Assembly: GCA_016706565.1 (NCBI GenBank)
Contig: JADJJI010000005.1
Coordinates: 310,001 to 374,000, forward strand
Reading direction: 5' to 3'
Source: Piscinibacter sp.
GTDB taxonomy: Bacteria > Pseudomonadota > Gammaproteobacteria > Burkholderiales > Burkholderiaceae_C
Length of the DNA: 64,000 nt
A model generated the notes under the pieces. It did no database searches, had not been told where the DNA came from, and saw only the letters and a program-made list of their open reading frames with translations. Below are positions 37,799 through 47,224 of the stretch, one piece after another (the first letter of the stretch is position 1; the number at the start of each line of letters is the position of its first letter). The position numbers were made by a program, and so were the translations under genes.

Positions 37799-39778
37799 TT
37801 ATCGCCAGATCACAGTGGGTGCAAAGCGGCCGCTGGTGTCCGAAGTGAGCAAGAGCACACGGTCGGAGAAGACCAGCGCTGGAGGTACGCCAACAGGGAT
37901 GCTGGTGCCCGGAATGCGAAAGCGCGTCACCTCGGGCAGCGCTGAGCTCGGCAACAAGGTTGGCAGATTCAGAACGCTGTACTCCACCAGTTGTACCGAG
38001 AATCTCTCGTCCGGCAGCGCCAGTCCAAAGCCCGACACCGCAGCGAACAAGTCACCGTTGGCCGCAGTGAACCCTGTCGGCCAGGAGGCTGATGCCTCGG
38101 GGCTGAAAGGCCCGACGACAGCGCTGCGCAGTCCATCTTCATCCGCGGTGACGCTCGCGAGATTGCCAGCCGAGTCGAGGGCCACCGCATGCGCGACGCG
38201 GACCGCGCCTGACACCGTGGGGCCACGCCACACCAGCCACCGCAGGCCATCGTCGGCCAGAGGCTTCAGCCCCTCGACGACATCCAGCGAGAGTACGGCG
38301 ATCGAGCGGTGGTATTCGACCTGCCCGGCGGCCGTGATGCTCGCGTAGTGCACTCTGTTGTTGCTGGCCGCCGTCGTCTCGGTCCAGGTGGCCAGGACAC
38401 CGCTGGTGTGCGCCGCGAGCCGCACCCCCGGGATGAACTGGGGCGATCCGACCGGGATGACGATCTCGGGTCGATCCGTGGAACCGTCCGCGCCAATGAT
38501 CCGCAGGACCAATTGATAGGCCGTGGTCCCCGCCGACGGCACCGACACGGTGCGCTGAGATGCGATCCAGAAATGGTCTGCGCCCGGGTTCCCGTCCATG
38601 GCGAGCGGGTACTCGATCAAGGTCTCCGGATCGGTGCTGCCCAGAGTGAAGCTCGCCAGTGCGCCGGTGCCGAGCGTCGCTCCCGAGTCGGACAAGGCGT
38701 ACATCTGGTAGTTCGGCCACGAGCCCGTCAGCCAGCGAATGCCCGCGGACAGGCGCATCAGGCCCTGGTACTGTCCAGCGGGAGGAGCCTCGATCGACTG
38801 CACCTTGCCCCGACTGTCGACCCGGTGAAGGCTGGATGCGGTCGCGATCAATGCACCGTCGGGCAGGGCGAGCGCACTCATGGCGCCGGGGACCCACACA
38901 GACGACGAGCCCGGCACGACCGAGCTCTGAAGCTGCGCAGGCTGCGTCACGAACCCCCAGCCTTCCGTGATGCCATCCCAGCCGAGCAGCAGACTCTCCT
39001 CGTCGAAACTGCGGGAAGGGTCGGAGCTTGCAATGACCTGCCGGACCACGCCGATGCCCGAGGCATACCAGGTCGATACGCCCGAACTGGTGACCTGCGG
39101 TGCGCTCCGCGTGCTCGGATTGATGCGAATGGTCACCACCGTGTCCACGCGAAGTGCCGTGAGGGCCTGGGTGCGATTCGGAAGCGTCACCGGCTCATTG
39201 CCGATGATTCGGCGATAGCTCGCGACGTCGACCGTGTCGAACTTGCCATCACCATCGATATCGATCGGCTGGTTGTCGAAGCGCTGTTCGATCAGGTTGT
39301 ATTGATCCCCCTGTCTGACCGGTGAGCGCAGTTCCGGCCCGGCGATGATCACGGGTGTCCAGTTGGGCACCAGCTCGAGCGAAACCGAAAAGTTGACGGT
39401 GCCGCTGCCCGCTTCCACGGACAGCTCAGACGTGGCTTGCGGATCGCTGCTGTCGGTCTCCGTCACGCCGCCATTGGCGGCGGCAGTCTGCGAGACGACG
39501 GTCTCGACGAACTGGCCTTGTGTTCGATCATCGGTTCGATAGACCCATCGCGCTCCTGCGCGCAGAGGCCGTAGTGTCGCGGCCGTCGGGTACAGCGTGG
39601 CGCCCACCGCGGGTGCAGCCGGGATGAGGCTGCCTGAGGCGTTGGGAGAGCTCGGCGTGGTCGACGCGCCACCGCCTCCGCCGCAACCCGCTGCCACGGC
39701 GGCGAAAGCTGCGATGCCAAGTGCTGCAATTCGTCCGGGCAGGGATGCAGGGTCCAACTTGCTGGCACGCAGTTCCAT
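37799..39778 (-). CDS. large lipoprotein of unknown function (659 aa)
   Basis: The start MELRASKLDPASLPGRIAALGIAAFAAVAAGC then GGGGGASTT gives a lipoprotein signal with Gly-rich linker. The mature part is beta-rich with internal repeats, including a surface-like region (GVLATWTETTAASNNRVHYASITAAGQVEYHRS) and calcium-loop-like DIDGDGKFDTVDV at about 172-184. I do not recognise a family. Signal type and repeats suggest surface exposure. No operon partner. Confidence 0.7.
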   Translation of the reverse strand: MELRASKLDPASLPGRIAALGIAAFAAVAAGCGGGGGASTTPSSPNASGSLIPAAPAVGATLYPTAATLRPLRAGARWVYRTDDRTQGQFVETVVSQTAAANGGVTETDSSDPQATSELSVEAGSGTVNFSVSLELVPNWTPVIIAGPELRSPVRQGDQYNLIEQRFDNQPIDIDGDGKFDTVDVASYRRIIGNEPVTLPNRTQALTALRVDTVVTIRINPSTRSAPQVTSSGVSTWYASGIGVVRQVIASSDPSRSFDEESLLLGWDGITEGWGFVTQPAQLQSSVVPGSSSVWVPGAMSALALPDGALIATASSLHRVDSRGKVQSIEAPPAGQYQGLMRLSAGIRWLTGSWPNYQMYALSDSGATLGTGALASFTLGSTDPETLIEYPLAMDGNPGADHFWIASQRTVSVPSAGTTAYQLVLRIIGADGSTDRPEIVIPVGSPQFIPGVRLAAHTSGVLATWTETTAASNNRVHYASITAAGQVEYHRSIAVLSLDVVEGLKPLADDGLRWLVWRGPTVSGAVRVAHAVALDSAGNLASVTADEDGLRSAVVGPFSPEASASWPTGFTAANGDLFAAVSGFGLALPDERFSVQLVEYSVLNLPTLLPSSALPEVTRFRIPGTSIPVGVPPALVFSDRVLLLTSDTSGRFAPTVIWR

Positions 39779-39808
39779 TGCGGTGATCTCTTCCGGTTGA
39801 CTGGCGAC

Positions 39809-40111
39809 TCAGTCCGACTTGTCGACGAGCACGAAATGTTCCACCACCGGCGGCTGTGCGAAGAAAGGGCCGACGATGGCGCGCCACTGCGGGAACAGCG
39901 GGCCGCCGCGGAAGTCCACCGTGTGGTTCTCCAGCGTGTCCCAGAAGATCTGCAGGATGTAGCGCTCGGGCGATTCGATGCCCTTGTTGACCTTGTAGCC
40001 GCGGAAGCCCTTGGCCTGGCTGATCACGCTGGTGACGCCGTGCACGATGGCGGCGTCGAATTCGGCCTGCTTGCCGGGCGGGATGCGGATGTCGGCGAGT
40101 TCGAGGATCAT
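39809..40111 (-). CDS. antibiotic-biosynthesis-monooxygenase (ABM) domain protein
   Basis: A 100-aa ferredoxin-fold protein: MILELADIRIPPGKQAEFDAAI, GFRGYKVNKGIESPERYILQIFWDTLENHTVDFRGGPLFPQWRAIVGPFF. The alternating strand-helix pattern and SPERYILQIFW fit ABM/dimeric alpha-beta barrel proteins, often monooxygenases or heme-degrading enzymes. It lies 25 bases downstream of the livF gene on the same strand and may belong to that operon. Confidence 0.82.
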   Translation of the reverse strand: MILELADIRIPPGKQAEFDAAIVHGVTSVISQAKGFRGYKVNKGIESPERYILQIFWDTLENHTVDFRGGPLFPQWRAIVGPFFAQPPVVEHFVLVDKSD

Positions 40112-40136
40112 GTTCTTTCCTTCGTGAAGTGGCGCG

Positions 40137-40838
40137 TTACACGCCGAGGGTTTGCGACAGCGCCTCAGTGTCGGCGGCGAGCGTGTCGCTCGCGCCGGCC
40201 AGCACGATGCGGCCCTTTTCCATCACCGCCGCGCGGTCGGTGTGGGCGAGGACCTTGCGGTAGTCGCGGTCGACGATCAGCGTGCTGATGCCGGTGGCGC
40301 GGATCTGCCCGATGACGCGCCAGATCTCCGTCACGATCAGCGGCGCCAGGCCTTCGGTGGCCTCGTCGAGGATCAGCAGCGTAGGGTTGGTCATCAGCGC
40401 GCGGCCGATGGAAAGCATCTGCTGCTCGCCGCCGGAGAGCTGCTGCCCGCCGTGCCCCAGCCGCTCGGCCAGTCGCGGGAAGGTGGCGAGTACGCGCTCC
40501 TCGGTCCACTCGCGCTTGCCGTCGACGCCCGCGCGCGCGCTCATCAGCAGGTTCTCGCGCACCGAAAGATTCGGGAAGATGCCGCGGCCTTCGGGCACGT
40601 AGCCGATGCCCAGCCGCGCCATGCGCTCGGGCGCCCAGCCGGTGACCTCGCGGTTCTCCCAGCGCACGCTGCCCGAGGCGGGCCGCACATAACCCATCAG
40701 CGTGCGGATCAGCGTGGTCTTGCCCATGCCGTTGCGGCCGAGCAGTCCCAGCGCCGTGCCCGCAGGCAGCTCGAGGCCGGCGCCGCGCAGGATGTGCGCC
40801 TGGCCGTAGTAGGTGTTGAGGTCGTGGATCGAGAGCAT
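40137..40838 (-). CDS. livF: branched-chain-type amino acid ABC transporter ATPase LivF
   Basis: A 233-aa ATPase: Walker A GLLGRNGMGKTTLIRTLMG (about 37-50), signature LSGGEQQMLSIGRALM (about 133-148), Walker B LLILDEATEGLAP (about 153-165) and the H-loop region LIVDRDYRKVLA, where the usual His is Arg/Asp (VDRDY instead of VEQN/VEH), so switch function may differ. ATG 40838 is chosen. Part of livJHMGF on the minus strand. Confidence 0.93.
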   Translation of the reverse strand: MLSIHDLNTYYGQAHILRGAGLELPAGTALGLLGRNGMGKTTLIRTLMGYVRPASGSVRWENREVTGWAPERMARLGIGYVPEGRGIFPNLSVRENLLMSARAGVDGKREWTEERVLATFPRLAERLGHGGQQLSGGEQQMLSIGRALMTNPTLLILDEATEGLAPLIVTEIWRVIGQIRATGISTLIVDRDYRKVLAHTDRAAVMEKGRIVLAGASDTLAADTEALSQTLGV

Positions 40839-40908
40839 CAGGCCTCCCGCCGGGGAGGCCTGCGCCCCCCAGGGGGGCAGCGAACGCCAGTGAGCGTGGG
40901 GGCTCATA

Positions 40909-41679
40909 TCAATGCCCCTCGCCGAGATACGCCGTCTGCACGTCCCGGTTGGCGCGAATCGCCGCCGGTGCGTCGCTGGCGATCACCTCGCCGTTGACCA
41001 TCACGGTGATGCGGTCGGCGATGCGGAACACGGCGTCCATGTCGTGCTCGACCAGCAGCACGGCATGGCTCTGCTTGAGCGCGCCCAGCAATGCGAGCAT
41101 GCGTTCGGTCTCTTCGGCGCCCATGCCGGCCAGCGGCTCGTCGAGCAGCAGCACGCGCGGCTTCGTGGCCAGGCACATGGCGATCTCCAGCTGCCGCTTG
41201 CCGCCGTGGCTGAGCGTGCCGGCGCTGCGCTGCGCGTCGTCGGACAGGCCGGCGCGCTCCAGCGCCTCGCGCGCGGTCGCAAGGCTGGCTTCGCAGTGCT
41301 GCGCTGACTCCCACACCGCCCAGGCACGCGGCAGCGCGGCCTGCGCGCACAGGCGGCAGTTCTCCAGCACGCTGAACTCCGGGAAGATCGTCGTGCGCTG
41401 GTAGCTGCGGCCCAGGCCGGCGCGCGCGCGCTGCGGCTGCGGCCAGTCGGTGATGTCGTGGCCGTCGAAATGGATGCTGCCGCTCGTGGCCGGCATCTCG
41501 CCCGATAGCATGTTGATCAGTGTGGATTTGCCCGCGCCGTTGGTGCCGATCACCGCATGCACTTCGCCGACGTGGAAGCCGAGCGTCACGCCGTTCACCG
41601 CCGTCAGGCCGCCGAAGCGTCGCGTCAGCAGGTTGGAGCGCAGCAGCGGCTCGGTGGCGTCGGTCTTCGGATCACGCAT
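40909..41679 (-). CDS. livG: ABC transporter ATPase LivG
   Basis: A 256-aa ATPase: NAVIGTNGAGKSTLINMLSGE (Walker A), LSHGGKRQLEIAMCLATKPRVLLLDEPLAGMGAEE (signature variant and Walker B) and [20 protein letters not shown] (H-loop). It overlaps the livM stop by 8 bases. With LivF it powers the LivHM permease. Confidence 0.95.
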   Translation of the reverse strand: MRDPKTDATEPLLRSNLLTRRFGGLTAVNGVTLGFHVGEVHAVIGTNGAGKSTLINMLSGEMPATSGSIHFDGHDITDWPQPQRARAGLGRSYQRTTIFPEFSVLENCRLCAQAALPRAWAVWESAQHCEASLATAREALERAGLSDDAQRSAGTLSHGGKRQLEIAMCLATKPRVLLLDEPLAGMGAEETERMLALLGALKQSHAVLLVEHDMDAVFRIADRITVMVNGEVIASDAPAAIRANRDVQTAYLGEGH

Positions 41680-42634
41680 GTGCGCCTCCGGACAGACGCG
41701 CCTTCAGGCCGATCAGCCCCTTGGGCAGCAGCGCGACGAAGGCGATGATGGTCAGGCCCAGCGTCAGCTGCCAGTGGGCGGCCAGCGGGCCGAGCAGCGC
41801 CTCGCTCTGGTAGAGCTCCTTGAGCAGCGTGAAGGCCACCGCGCCGATCACCGCGCCGCGCAGGCTGCCGATGCCGCCGAGGATGATCATCAGCAGCACC
41901 GCGCCCGATTCGTGCCAGGAGAGCAGTTCGGGGTTCACCGCGCCGTCCTTCACCGCGAGCAGGAAGCCGGCCAGCCCCGCCAGTGCGCCGGCGATCACGA
42001 AGGCGGCGAGTTTGTAGCCGTAGGTGGCGAAGCCGGCGGCGCGCATGCGCTGCTCATTGACACGGATGCCGGCCAGCGCATGGCCGAAGCGCGATCGGTT
42101 GATCAGCGCCAGCAGGGCATAGGTGCCGACCAGCGCGGCGAGCACGGTGTAGTAGAGGTCGGCCTTGCGGTCCAGGTCGAGCAGCACCGTCTTGCCGAAC
42201 TGGATCACCGGCTTGCTGTAGAGAAAGATGCCGTCGCTGCCGCCGCCGAGCTTGGTGTCGTGGAAGACGAAGTAGGCCATCTGCGCGAAGGCCAGCGTCA
42301 CCATGATGAAGTACACGCCCTTGGTGCGCAGGCTCAGCGCGCCGACGAAGGCGGCGTAGAGCGCCGCGGCGCCCATCGCCGCGGGCAGCAGCCACAGCGC
42401 CGAGGCGGCGCCGCTGTCGCCGGTGGCCATCACCGCGACGTAGGCGCCGATGCCCAGGAACGCCGCGTGCCCCAGGCTCACCAGCCCGGCGGCACCCACC
42501 AGCAGTTCGAGGCTCAACGCGAAGACGGCGTAGATGGCGATCTTCACCACCAGGTCTTGCGTGTAGGGCGTCAGCACGGCGGGCAGCGCTGCGAGCAGCA
42601 GCGCAGCGATGACGGGCACGACCCACGGCCGCAT
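41672..42634 (-). CDS. livM: ABC transporter permease LivM
   Basis: A 320-aa permease with about nine helices; contains LVGAAGLVSLGHAAFLGIGAYVAV and the LivM signature region LLALINRSRFGHALAGIRVNEQRMRAAGF (EAA-type loop that docks to the ATPases). Start and livH stop overlap. Confidence 0.95.
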   Translation of the reverse strand: MRPWVVPVIAALLLAALPAVLTPYTQDLVVKIAIYAVFALSLELLVGAAGLVSLGHAAFLGIGAYVAVMATGDSGAASALWLLPAAMGAAALYAAFVGALSLRTKGVYFIMVTLAFAQMAYFVFHDTKLGGGSDGIFLYSKPVIQFGKTVLLDLDRKADLYYTVLAALVGTYALLALINRSRFGHALAGIRVNEQRMRAAGFATYGYKLAAFVIAGALAGLAGFLLAVKDGAVNPELLSWHESGAVLLMIILGGIGSLRGAVIGAVAFTLLKELYQSEALLGPLAAHWQLTLGLTIIAFVALLPKGLIGLKARLSGGAHA

Positions 42635-43506
42635 CAGAAGCTCCGCTTCATCAGGCCCTCGGGGCGCCAGACGAGGATGACGGCCATCAGCAGGTACACG
42701 CCGATGCCGCTGTACTCGGCGAAGAACACCTTGCCGAAGGTGTCGACGAAGCCGACCAGCAGCGAGGCCACCAGCGCGCCGGTGATCGAGCCGATGCCGC
42801 CGATCACCACCACCACGAAGCAGATGATCAGCACGCTGCCGCCCATGCCCGGGTACACCGACGACAGCGGCGCGGCGATCATGCCGGCCAGCGCCGCCAG
42901 CGCCACGCCGCCGGCGAAGACGATGCGGTACAGGCGCTGGATGTCGATGCCCAGGCCGCGCACCATGTCGCGGTTGCTCGCACCGGCGCGGATCATCATG
43001 CCCAGCCGCGTGCGATTGACCACCCAGTAGAGCGCCAGCGCCAGCACCACGCAGGCCACCGAGGCGAACACGCGGTACCAGGGGTAGCTCATCAGCTCGC
43101 CGAGCTTGAAGCCGCCGGAAAGCCAGCTCGGCGCCTGCACGCCGTGCACGTCGTTGCCCACCAGCATCGAGCGCAGCTCCTCGAAGACGAGGATCAGCGC
43201 ATAGGTCATCAGCACCTGCTGCAGGTGCTCGCGCTGGTAGAGGAAGCTGAAGAAGGCCCACTCCAGCAGGTAGCCGAACACCGCCGCGAGCAGCACGCCC
43301 ACCATCAGCTTGGTCAGGTACCAGTCGCCGAAGTAGGGCGCCAGCACGAAGGCCATGTAGGCGCCGATCATGTAGAAGCTGCCGTGCGCCAGGTTGATGA
43401 CGCCCATGATCCCGAAGATCAGCGTCAGGCCGCTGGCCACGAGGAACAGCAGCAGGCCGTACTGCACGGCGTTCAGGCACTGGACGAGGAAGGTGGCGAA
43501 GTCCAC
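42634..43506 (-). CDS. livH: ABC transporter permease LivH
   Basis: A 290-aa permease with about eight helices: MDFATFLVQCLNAVQYGLLLFLVASGLTLIFGIMGVINLAHGSFYMIGAY is typical LivH, as is the loop MIRAGASNRDMVRGLGID. Co-transcribed with livM. A terminator hairpin at 43522-43545 separates it from livJ. Confidence 0.96.
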   Translation of the reverse strand: MDFATFLVQCLNAVQYGLLLFLVASGLTLIFGIMGVINLAHGSFYMIGAYMAFVLAPYFGDWYLTKLMVGVLLAAVFGYLLEWAFFSFLYQREHLQQVLMTYALILVFEELRSMLVGNDVHGVQAPSWLSGGFKLGELMSYPWYRVFASVACVVLALALYWVVNRTRLGMMIRAGASNRDMVRGLGIDIQRLYRIVFAGGVALAALAGMIAAPLSSVYPGMGGSVLIICFVVVVIGGIGSITGALVASLLVGFVDTFGKVFFAEYSGIGVYLLMAVILVWRPEGLMKRSF

Positions 43507-43521
43507 GGAGCAAGGCGCATG

Positions 43522-43545
43522 AAAAAGGGCGGCTCGGTGCCGCCC
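43522..43545 (-). terminator. attenuator/terminator between livJ and livH
   Basis: Read on the minus strand: GGGCGGC, loop ACCGA, GCCGCCC, then TTTTT. The stem is perfect (7 bp) with a T5 tract. Placed between the binding-protein gene and the permease genes, it would give more LivJ than transporter, as is usual for ABC importers. Confidence 0.88.
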
Positions 43546-43570
43546 TCGGGATCGGGACGCGAGCCTGACT

Positions 43571-44737
43571 TTACAGCTTGCAGCCGCGCGCCGGATCGGC
43601 CAGCGCCTTCACGGCCACCGACCGGTACTCGTTGTTCGGGCCCTTGGCCTCGCGCAGGTACATGTCCTGCACCGGGTTGCCGCCGGCCGAGAGGGTGAAC
43701 TTGCCGCGCGGGCTGTCCACCGTCGCCTTGCGCATCGCGCCGAGCATGGCATCGCGCTTGCCCATGTCGCCCTTGACCGCGTTCAGGCCGGCGGCGAGCA
43801 GTTGCGCCGCGTCGTAGCCCTGCACGGCGTAGACGTCGGCGTTCTGCTTGTAGGTCAGTGCGAAACTCTTGCGGAAGGCGTTGTTCTTCGGGATGTCCAG
43901 GCTGTCGGCGTAGTGCAGCGTGGTCTGCAGGCCCTGGGCCGCAGCACCCTGCGCCTCCAGCGTGCCATCGGTCAGGAAGCCCGAGCCGAACAGCGGCACG
44001 CTCTTCTTCAGGCCCGCCGCGTCGTAGTCCTTGACGAACTTCACCGCCCCGCCGCCGGCGAAGAAGGCGAACACCACGTCGGGCTTCTGCGCCGCGATCT
44101 CGGTGAGCAGCGCCTGGAACTCCACGCCCGGGAACGGCAGGCTGAGGTCCTTGATGACCTTGCCTCCACCCTTCTCGAAGGCCTCGGTGAAGCCCTTCAC
44201 CGTCTCCAACCCGGCGGCGTAGTTCCAGGTGATGGTCATGGCGCGCTTGTAGCCCTTCTGCGCCGCCACCACGCCGGTCGAGTAGCCCGGCTGCCAGTTG
44301 CTGAAGCTGCTGCGCACGATGTTCGGCCCGCACATGGGCCCGGTGATCGCGTCGGCGCCGGCGTTGGGCACGATCAGCAGGGTGTTGCTCTCCTTGGCGG
44401 CCTTGGCCATCGCCAGCGCCACGCCCGAGTGCACGGTGCCCACCAGCACGTCGACCTGGTCGCGCTTGATCAGCTTGTTGACGTTGTCGGTGGCCTTGGA
44501 CGGGTCGCTCTCGTCGTCGACGCGGAAGTACTGGATCTCGCGCCCGGCCAGCTTGCCGCCCTGCTCCTGCACGTGCAGCTTGAAGCCCTTCTCGATCATG
44601 TCGCCCAGGGCGGCGAAGGTGCCGGTGGCCGGCAGCATCAGGCCGACCTTGATCGGGCCGGCGGGCTGTGCCGCGGCCGGAAGGGCAAGGCTGGCGGCGC
44701 AGGCGGCGAGCAGGGCGAGGCGAGTCGGGATGTGCAT
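43571..44737 (-). CDS. livJ: periplasmic substrate-binding protein LivJ/UrtA type
   Basis: A 388-aa class I binding protein (signal MHIPTRLALLAACAASLALPAAAQ). Mature domain: IKVGLMLPATGTFAALGDMIEKGFKLHVQEQGGKLAGREIQYFRVDDESDPSKATDNVNKLIKRDQVDVLVGTVHSGVALAM, the Leu/Ile/Val- and amide-binding protein fold. Ligand class cannot be deduced; proximity to an ammonium transporter hints at nitrogen supply. Confidence 0.93.
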   Translation of the reverse strand: MHIPTRLALLAACAASLALPAAAQPAGPIKVGLMLPATGTFAALGDMIEKGFKLHVQEQGGKLAGREIQYFRVDDESDPSKATDNVNKLIKRDQVDVLVGTVHSGVALAMAKAAKESNTLLIVPNAGADAITGPMCGPNIVRSSFSNWQPGYSTGVVAAQKGYKRAMTITWNYAAGLETVKGFTEAFEKGGGKVIKDLSLPFPGVEFQALLTEIAAQKPDVVFAFFAGGGAVKFVKDYDAAGLKKSVPLFGSGFLTDGTLEAQGAAAQGLQTTLHYADSLDIPKNNAFRKSFALTYKQNADVYAVQGYDAAQLLAAGLNAVKGDMGKRDAMLGAMRKATVDSPRGKFTLSAGGNPVQDMYLREAKGPNNEYRSVAVKALADPARGCKL

Positions 44738-44910
44738 TTTTCGGGCTCCGGATCGAGGGTGCGGGGATGCTATCGGCCCCCCGGCCGGCGGCCATCGGGG
44801 TTTGACACAAGATGTCATTTCTGGCTCGGTGCCCACGCGGGAAAACTCCCGCTACGGCCTTGGATTGCATCCAATCCGCGAAGTTGTGCACGCAAAGCGG
44901 TGGTGAAGCC

Positions 44911-44926
44911 GTGATATGTGCATCAC
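44911..44926 (+). promoter_or_regulatory. inverted repeat upstream of amt
   Basis: GTGAT-N6-ATCAC lies about 80 bases before the amt start. It may be a regulator site. It does not match the NtrC consensus well, and no sigma54 signature was found here. Confidence 0.4.
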
Positions 44927-45004
44927 CGCCTTGGGTGCGTCATGTATACATTCACGCTCATCTGTGACGAGACAACGCCATCCGGCGACACGGAGGTTCA
45001 TCAG

Positions 45005-46318
45005 ATGACGCATTCCAAGATTGCCCGCGCCTGCATCGGCGGCCTCGTGCTGGCGGCCACCCTGCCAGCCTGGGCCCAGGCGCCCGCTGCCGCGGCCGCG
45101 GCCGCCCCCATGTTCAACGGCGGCGACATCGCCTGGATGCTGATCTCCACCGTGCTCGTGCTGCTGATGACGATGCCAGGCATCATCCTTTTCTACAGCG
45201 GCATGCTGCGCACCAAGAACGCACTGTCCATCGTGGCGCACACGGTGGCGGCGGCCGCAGTCATCACGCTGTGCTGGGCGATGGTCGGCTATTCGCTGGC
45301 CTTCAGCCACGGTTCGCCCTTCTTCGGCGGGCTGGAGCGGGTCTTCGGCGAGGGCCTGATCGGCAAGAAGGTCGGCGCGCACATCGTGGCGCCGACGATT
45401 CCCGAGTCGGTCTTCTTCCTGTTCCAGCTGTCCTTCGCGATCATCACCTTCGCGCTGGTGCTCGGCGCGACTGCCGAACGCATGCGCCTGGGCGTGACGA
45501 TCGTCTTCGCCGCGCTGTGGTCGACCCTGATCTACGCGCCGATCGCCCACTGGATCTGGCACCCGGAAGGCTGGCTCGCGCAGCAAGGCCACATGGACTT
45601 CGCCGGCGGCACCGTGGTGCACATTTCCGCGGGCGCCAGCGGCCTGGTGGCCGCCTGGGTGCTCGGGCCGCGGCGCGGCTTCGGCAAGGAGCCGATGGTG
45701 CCGCACAACCTGCTCATCACCGTGCTCGGCGCGGGCCTGCTGTGGGCTGGCTGGTTCGGCTTCAACGCGGGCTCGGCCTTCGAGGCCAGCGCCCGTGCCG
45801 GCGGCGCGCTGCTGGCCACGCAGGTGGCCGCCTGTGCCGGCGCCATGCTGTGGGGCTTCTGCGAGTTCATGCGCCGCGGGCAGTGGAGCGTGCTGGGCAC
45901 GATGACCGGCGCCATCGCCGGCCTGATCGCCGTGACGCCCGCGTCGGGCTTCGTCGGCTTCAACGGCGCGATGATCATCGGCGCGGTCGCCGGTGTGATC
46001 TGCTTCTTCTCGGTGGTGGGCTTCAAGGCGCTCACCGGCATCGACGACTCGCTGGATGTCTTCGCGCTGCACGGCGTGGGCGGCATCGTCGGCACGGTGC
46101 TGACGCCTGTGTTCGCCACCGCCGCCATCGCGCCGGTCACGGCCACCGTGCTCACCAACACCATCGGCGCTGCCGCCGTGATGGCCTATGCCGGCGCGGG
46201 CACCTGGATCATCCTGCGCGTCATCGGCCTGGTCGTGCCGCTGCGTGTCGACGCCGAACAGGAGAAGGTCGGCCTCGACATCGCGCAGCACGGAGAGATG
46301 CTCGCTCCCAACGCCTGA
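45005..46318 (+). CDS. amt: ammonium transporter Amt
   Basis: A 437-aa Amt/Rh channel with signal-like leader (MTHSKIARACIGGLVLAATLPAWAQ) and about 11 membrane helices. Conserved are DIAWMLISTVLVLLMTMPGIILFYSGMLRTKN, GATAERMRL, DFAGGTVVHISAGASGLVAAWVLGPR (first pore His) and DVFALHGVGGIVG (second His). No glnK gene precedes it, unlike in many bacteria. A 120-aa protein and a Usp gene follow. Confidence 0.95.
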   Translation: MTHSKIARACIGGLVLAATLPAWAQAPAAAAAAAPMFNGGDIAWMLISTVLVLLMTMPGIILFYSGMLRTKNALSIVAHTVAAAAVITLCWAMVGYSLAFSHGSPFFGGLERVFGEGLIGKKVGAHIVAPTIPESVFFLFQLSFAIITFALVLGATAERMRLGVTIVFAALWSTLIYAPIAHWIWHPEGWLAQQGHMDFAGGTVVHISAGASGLVAAWVLGPRRGFGKEPMVPHNLLITVLGAGLLWAGWFGFNAGSAFEASARAGGALLATQVAACAGAMLWGFCEFMRRGQWSVLGTMTGAIAGLIAVTPASGFVGFNGAMIIGAVAGVICFFSVVGFKALTGIDDSLDVFALHGVGGIVGTVLTPVFATAAIAPVTATVLTNTIGAAAVMAYAGAGTWIILRVIGLVVPLRVDAEQEKVGLDIAQHGEMLAPNA

Positions 46319-46356
46319 ACCTGCGCGACTGACTCACACATCGGAGGGCGCAGGCC

Positions 46357-46719
46357 ATGGGAGCCGAAGAACAAGACGGCCAGTTGATGAACTACCTCGT
46401 GCGCATGGTCGTGCCATTGCGCCGGGAGTTCGGCCGCAACCTGAACGTCGGGCAGTTCCTGCACGACTTCAGCTATGCGCGCGAGGTGCTCGACGAAGCC
46501 AAGAAGAGCCAGGACCCGCGCCTGCTGGAGTACGCCCAGTACGTCGAGAAGCGGCTGCACGGCCCGCGCATCGCCGACACGCCGGCGCCGCCGCCGGCGC
46601 GCGACCGGGCCGCGCCGGACACCCGCATCGACGCGCCGCCCGCGGCCGCGCCGGCGACTCCGACCGAAGAAGAGCTTCGCGCGCGCGTGCTCAAGAAATA
46701 CACCGGCGGGCTGCGGTAG
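46357..46719 (+). CDS. hypothetical protein after amt (120 aa)
   Basis: MGAEEQDGQLMNYLVRMVVPLRREFGRNLNVGQFLHDFSYAREVLDEAKKSQDPRLLEYAQYVEKRLHGPR is helical; the rest is Pro/Ala-rich (TPAPPPARDRAAPDTR) ending with EEELRARVLKKYTGGLR. No family known. It starts 38 bases after amt and is probably co-transcribed. Confidence 0.6.
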   Translation: MGAEEQDGQLMNYLVRMVVPLRREFGRNLNVGQFLHDFSYAREVLDEAKKSQDPRLLEYAQYVEKRLHGPRIADTPAPPPARDRAAPDTRIDAPPAAAPATPTEEELRARVLKKYTGGLR

Positions 46720-46768
46720 TCTCGGGGCCTGCGCGCCGTCATCGGTGCGCCGCCCCAGGAGCCCTGCC

Positions 46769-47197
46769 ATGAAGATCCTCGTCCCCGTCGACGGCTCGAC
46801 CGAGTCGCTCGATGCCGTGCGCCATGCGCTCGCCCTCGTGCGCGACGGGCTGCGCGCCAGCCTGGTGCTGGCCAACGTCCAGGCGCCGGCCAGCCTGTAC
46901 GAACTGCTGCGCGTGCACGATGCGCAGGCGATCGAGGCGATCGCCCGCGGCGCCGGTGAACACCTGCTGCAGGAGGCCAGCGCGCTGTGCAGCGCAGCCG
47001 GGGTCGAGTACGACCAGGAGATCGCCAGCGGCGAACCGGTACACAAGCTGCTCGACATCGCCGAAGAAGAAGGCTGCGGCCTCATCGTGATGGGCGCGCG
47101 CGGCAAGGGAGACACCTCGGGCACGCGGCTCGGCTCGGTGGCCCATGCGCTGCTGCATGACGCGCATCTGCCGGTGACCATCGTGCGCCACGCCTGA
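46769..47197 (+). CDS. universal stress protein (UspA family)
   Basis: A 142-aa single Usp domain: MKILVPVDGSTESLDAVRHALALV, then IASGEPVHKLLDIAEEEGCGLIVMGARGKGDTSGTRLGSVAHALLHDAHLPVTIV, containing the ATP-binding GxxGx9GS motif (GARGKGDTSGTRLGSVA). It runs toward a tandem-repeat region and a second, minus-strand usp gene. Confidence 0.92.
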   Translation: MKILVPVDGSTESLDAVRHALALVRDGLRASLVLANVQAPASLYELLRVHDAQAIEAIARGAGEHLLQEASALCSAAGVEYDQEIASGEPVHKLLDIAEEEGCGLIVMGARGKGDTSGTRLGSVAHALLHDAHLPVTIVRHA

Positions 47198-47224
47198 GCC
47201 TGGCGGCGGCGCACGGTGCCGCTC

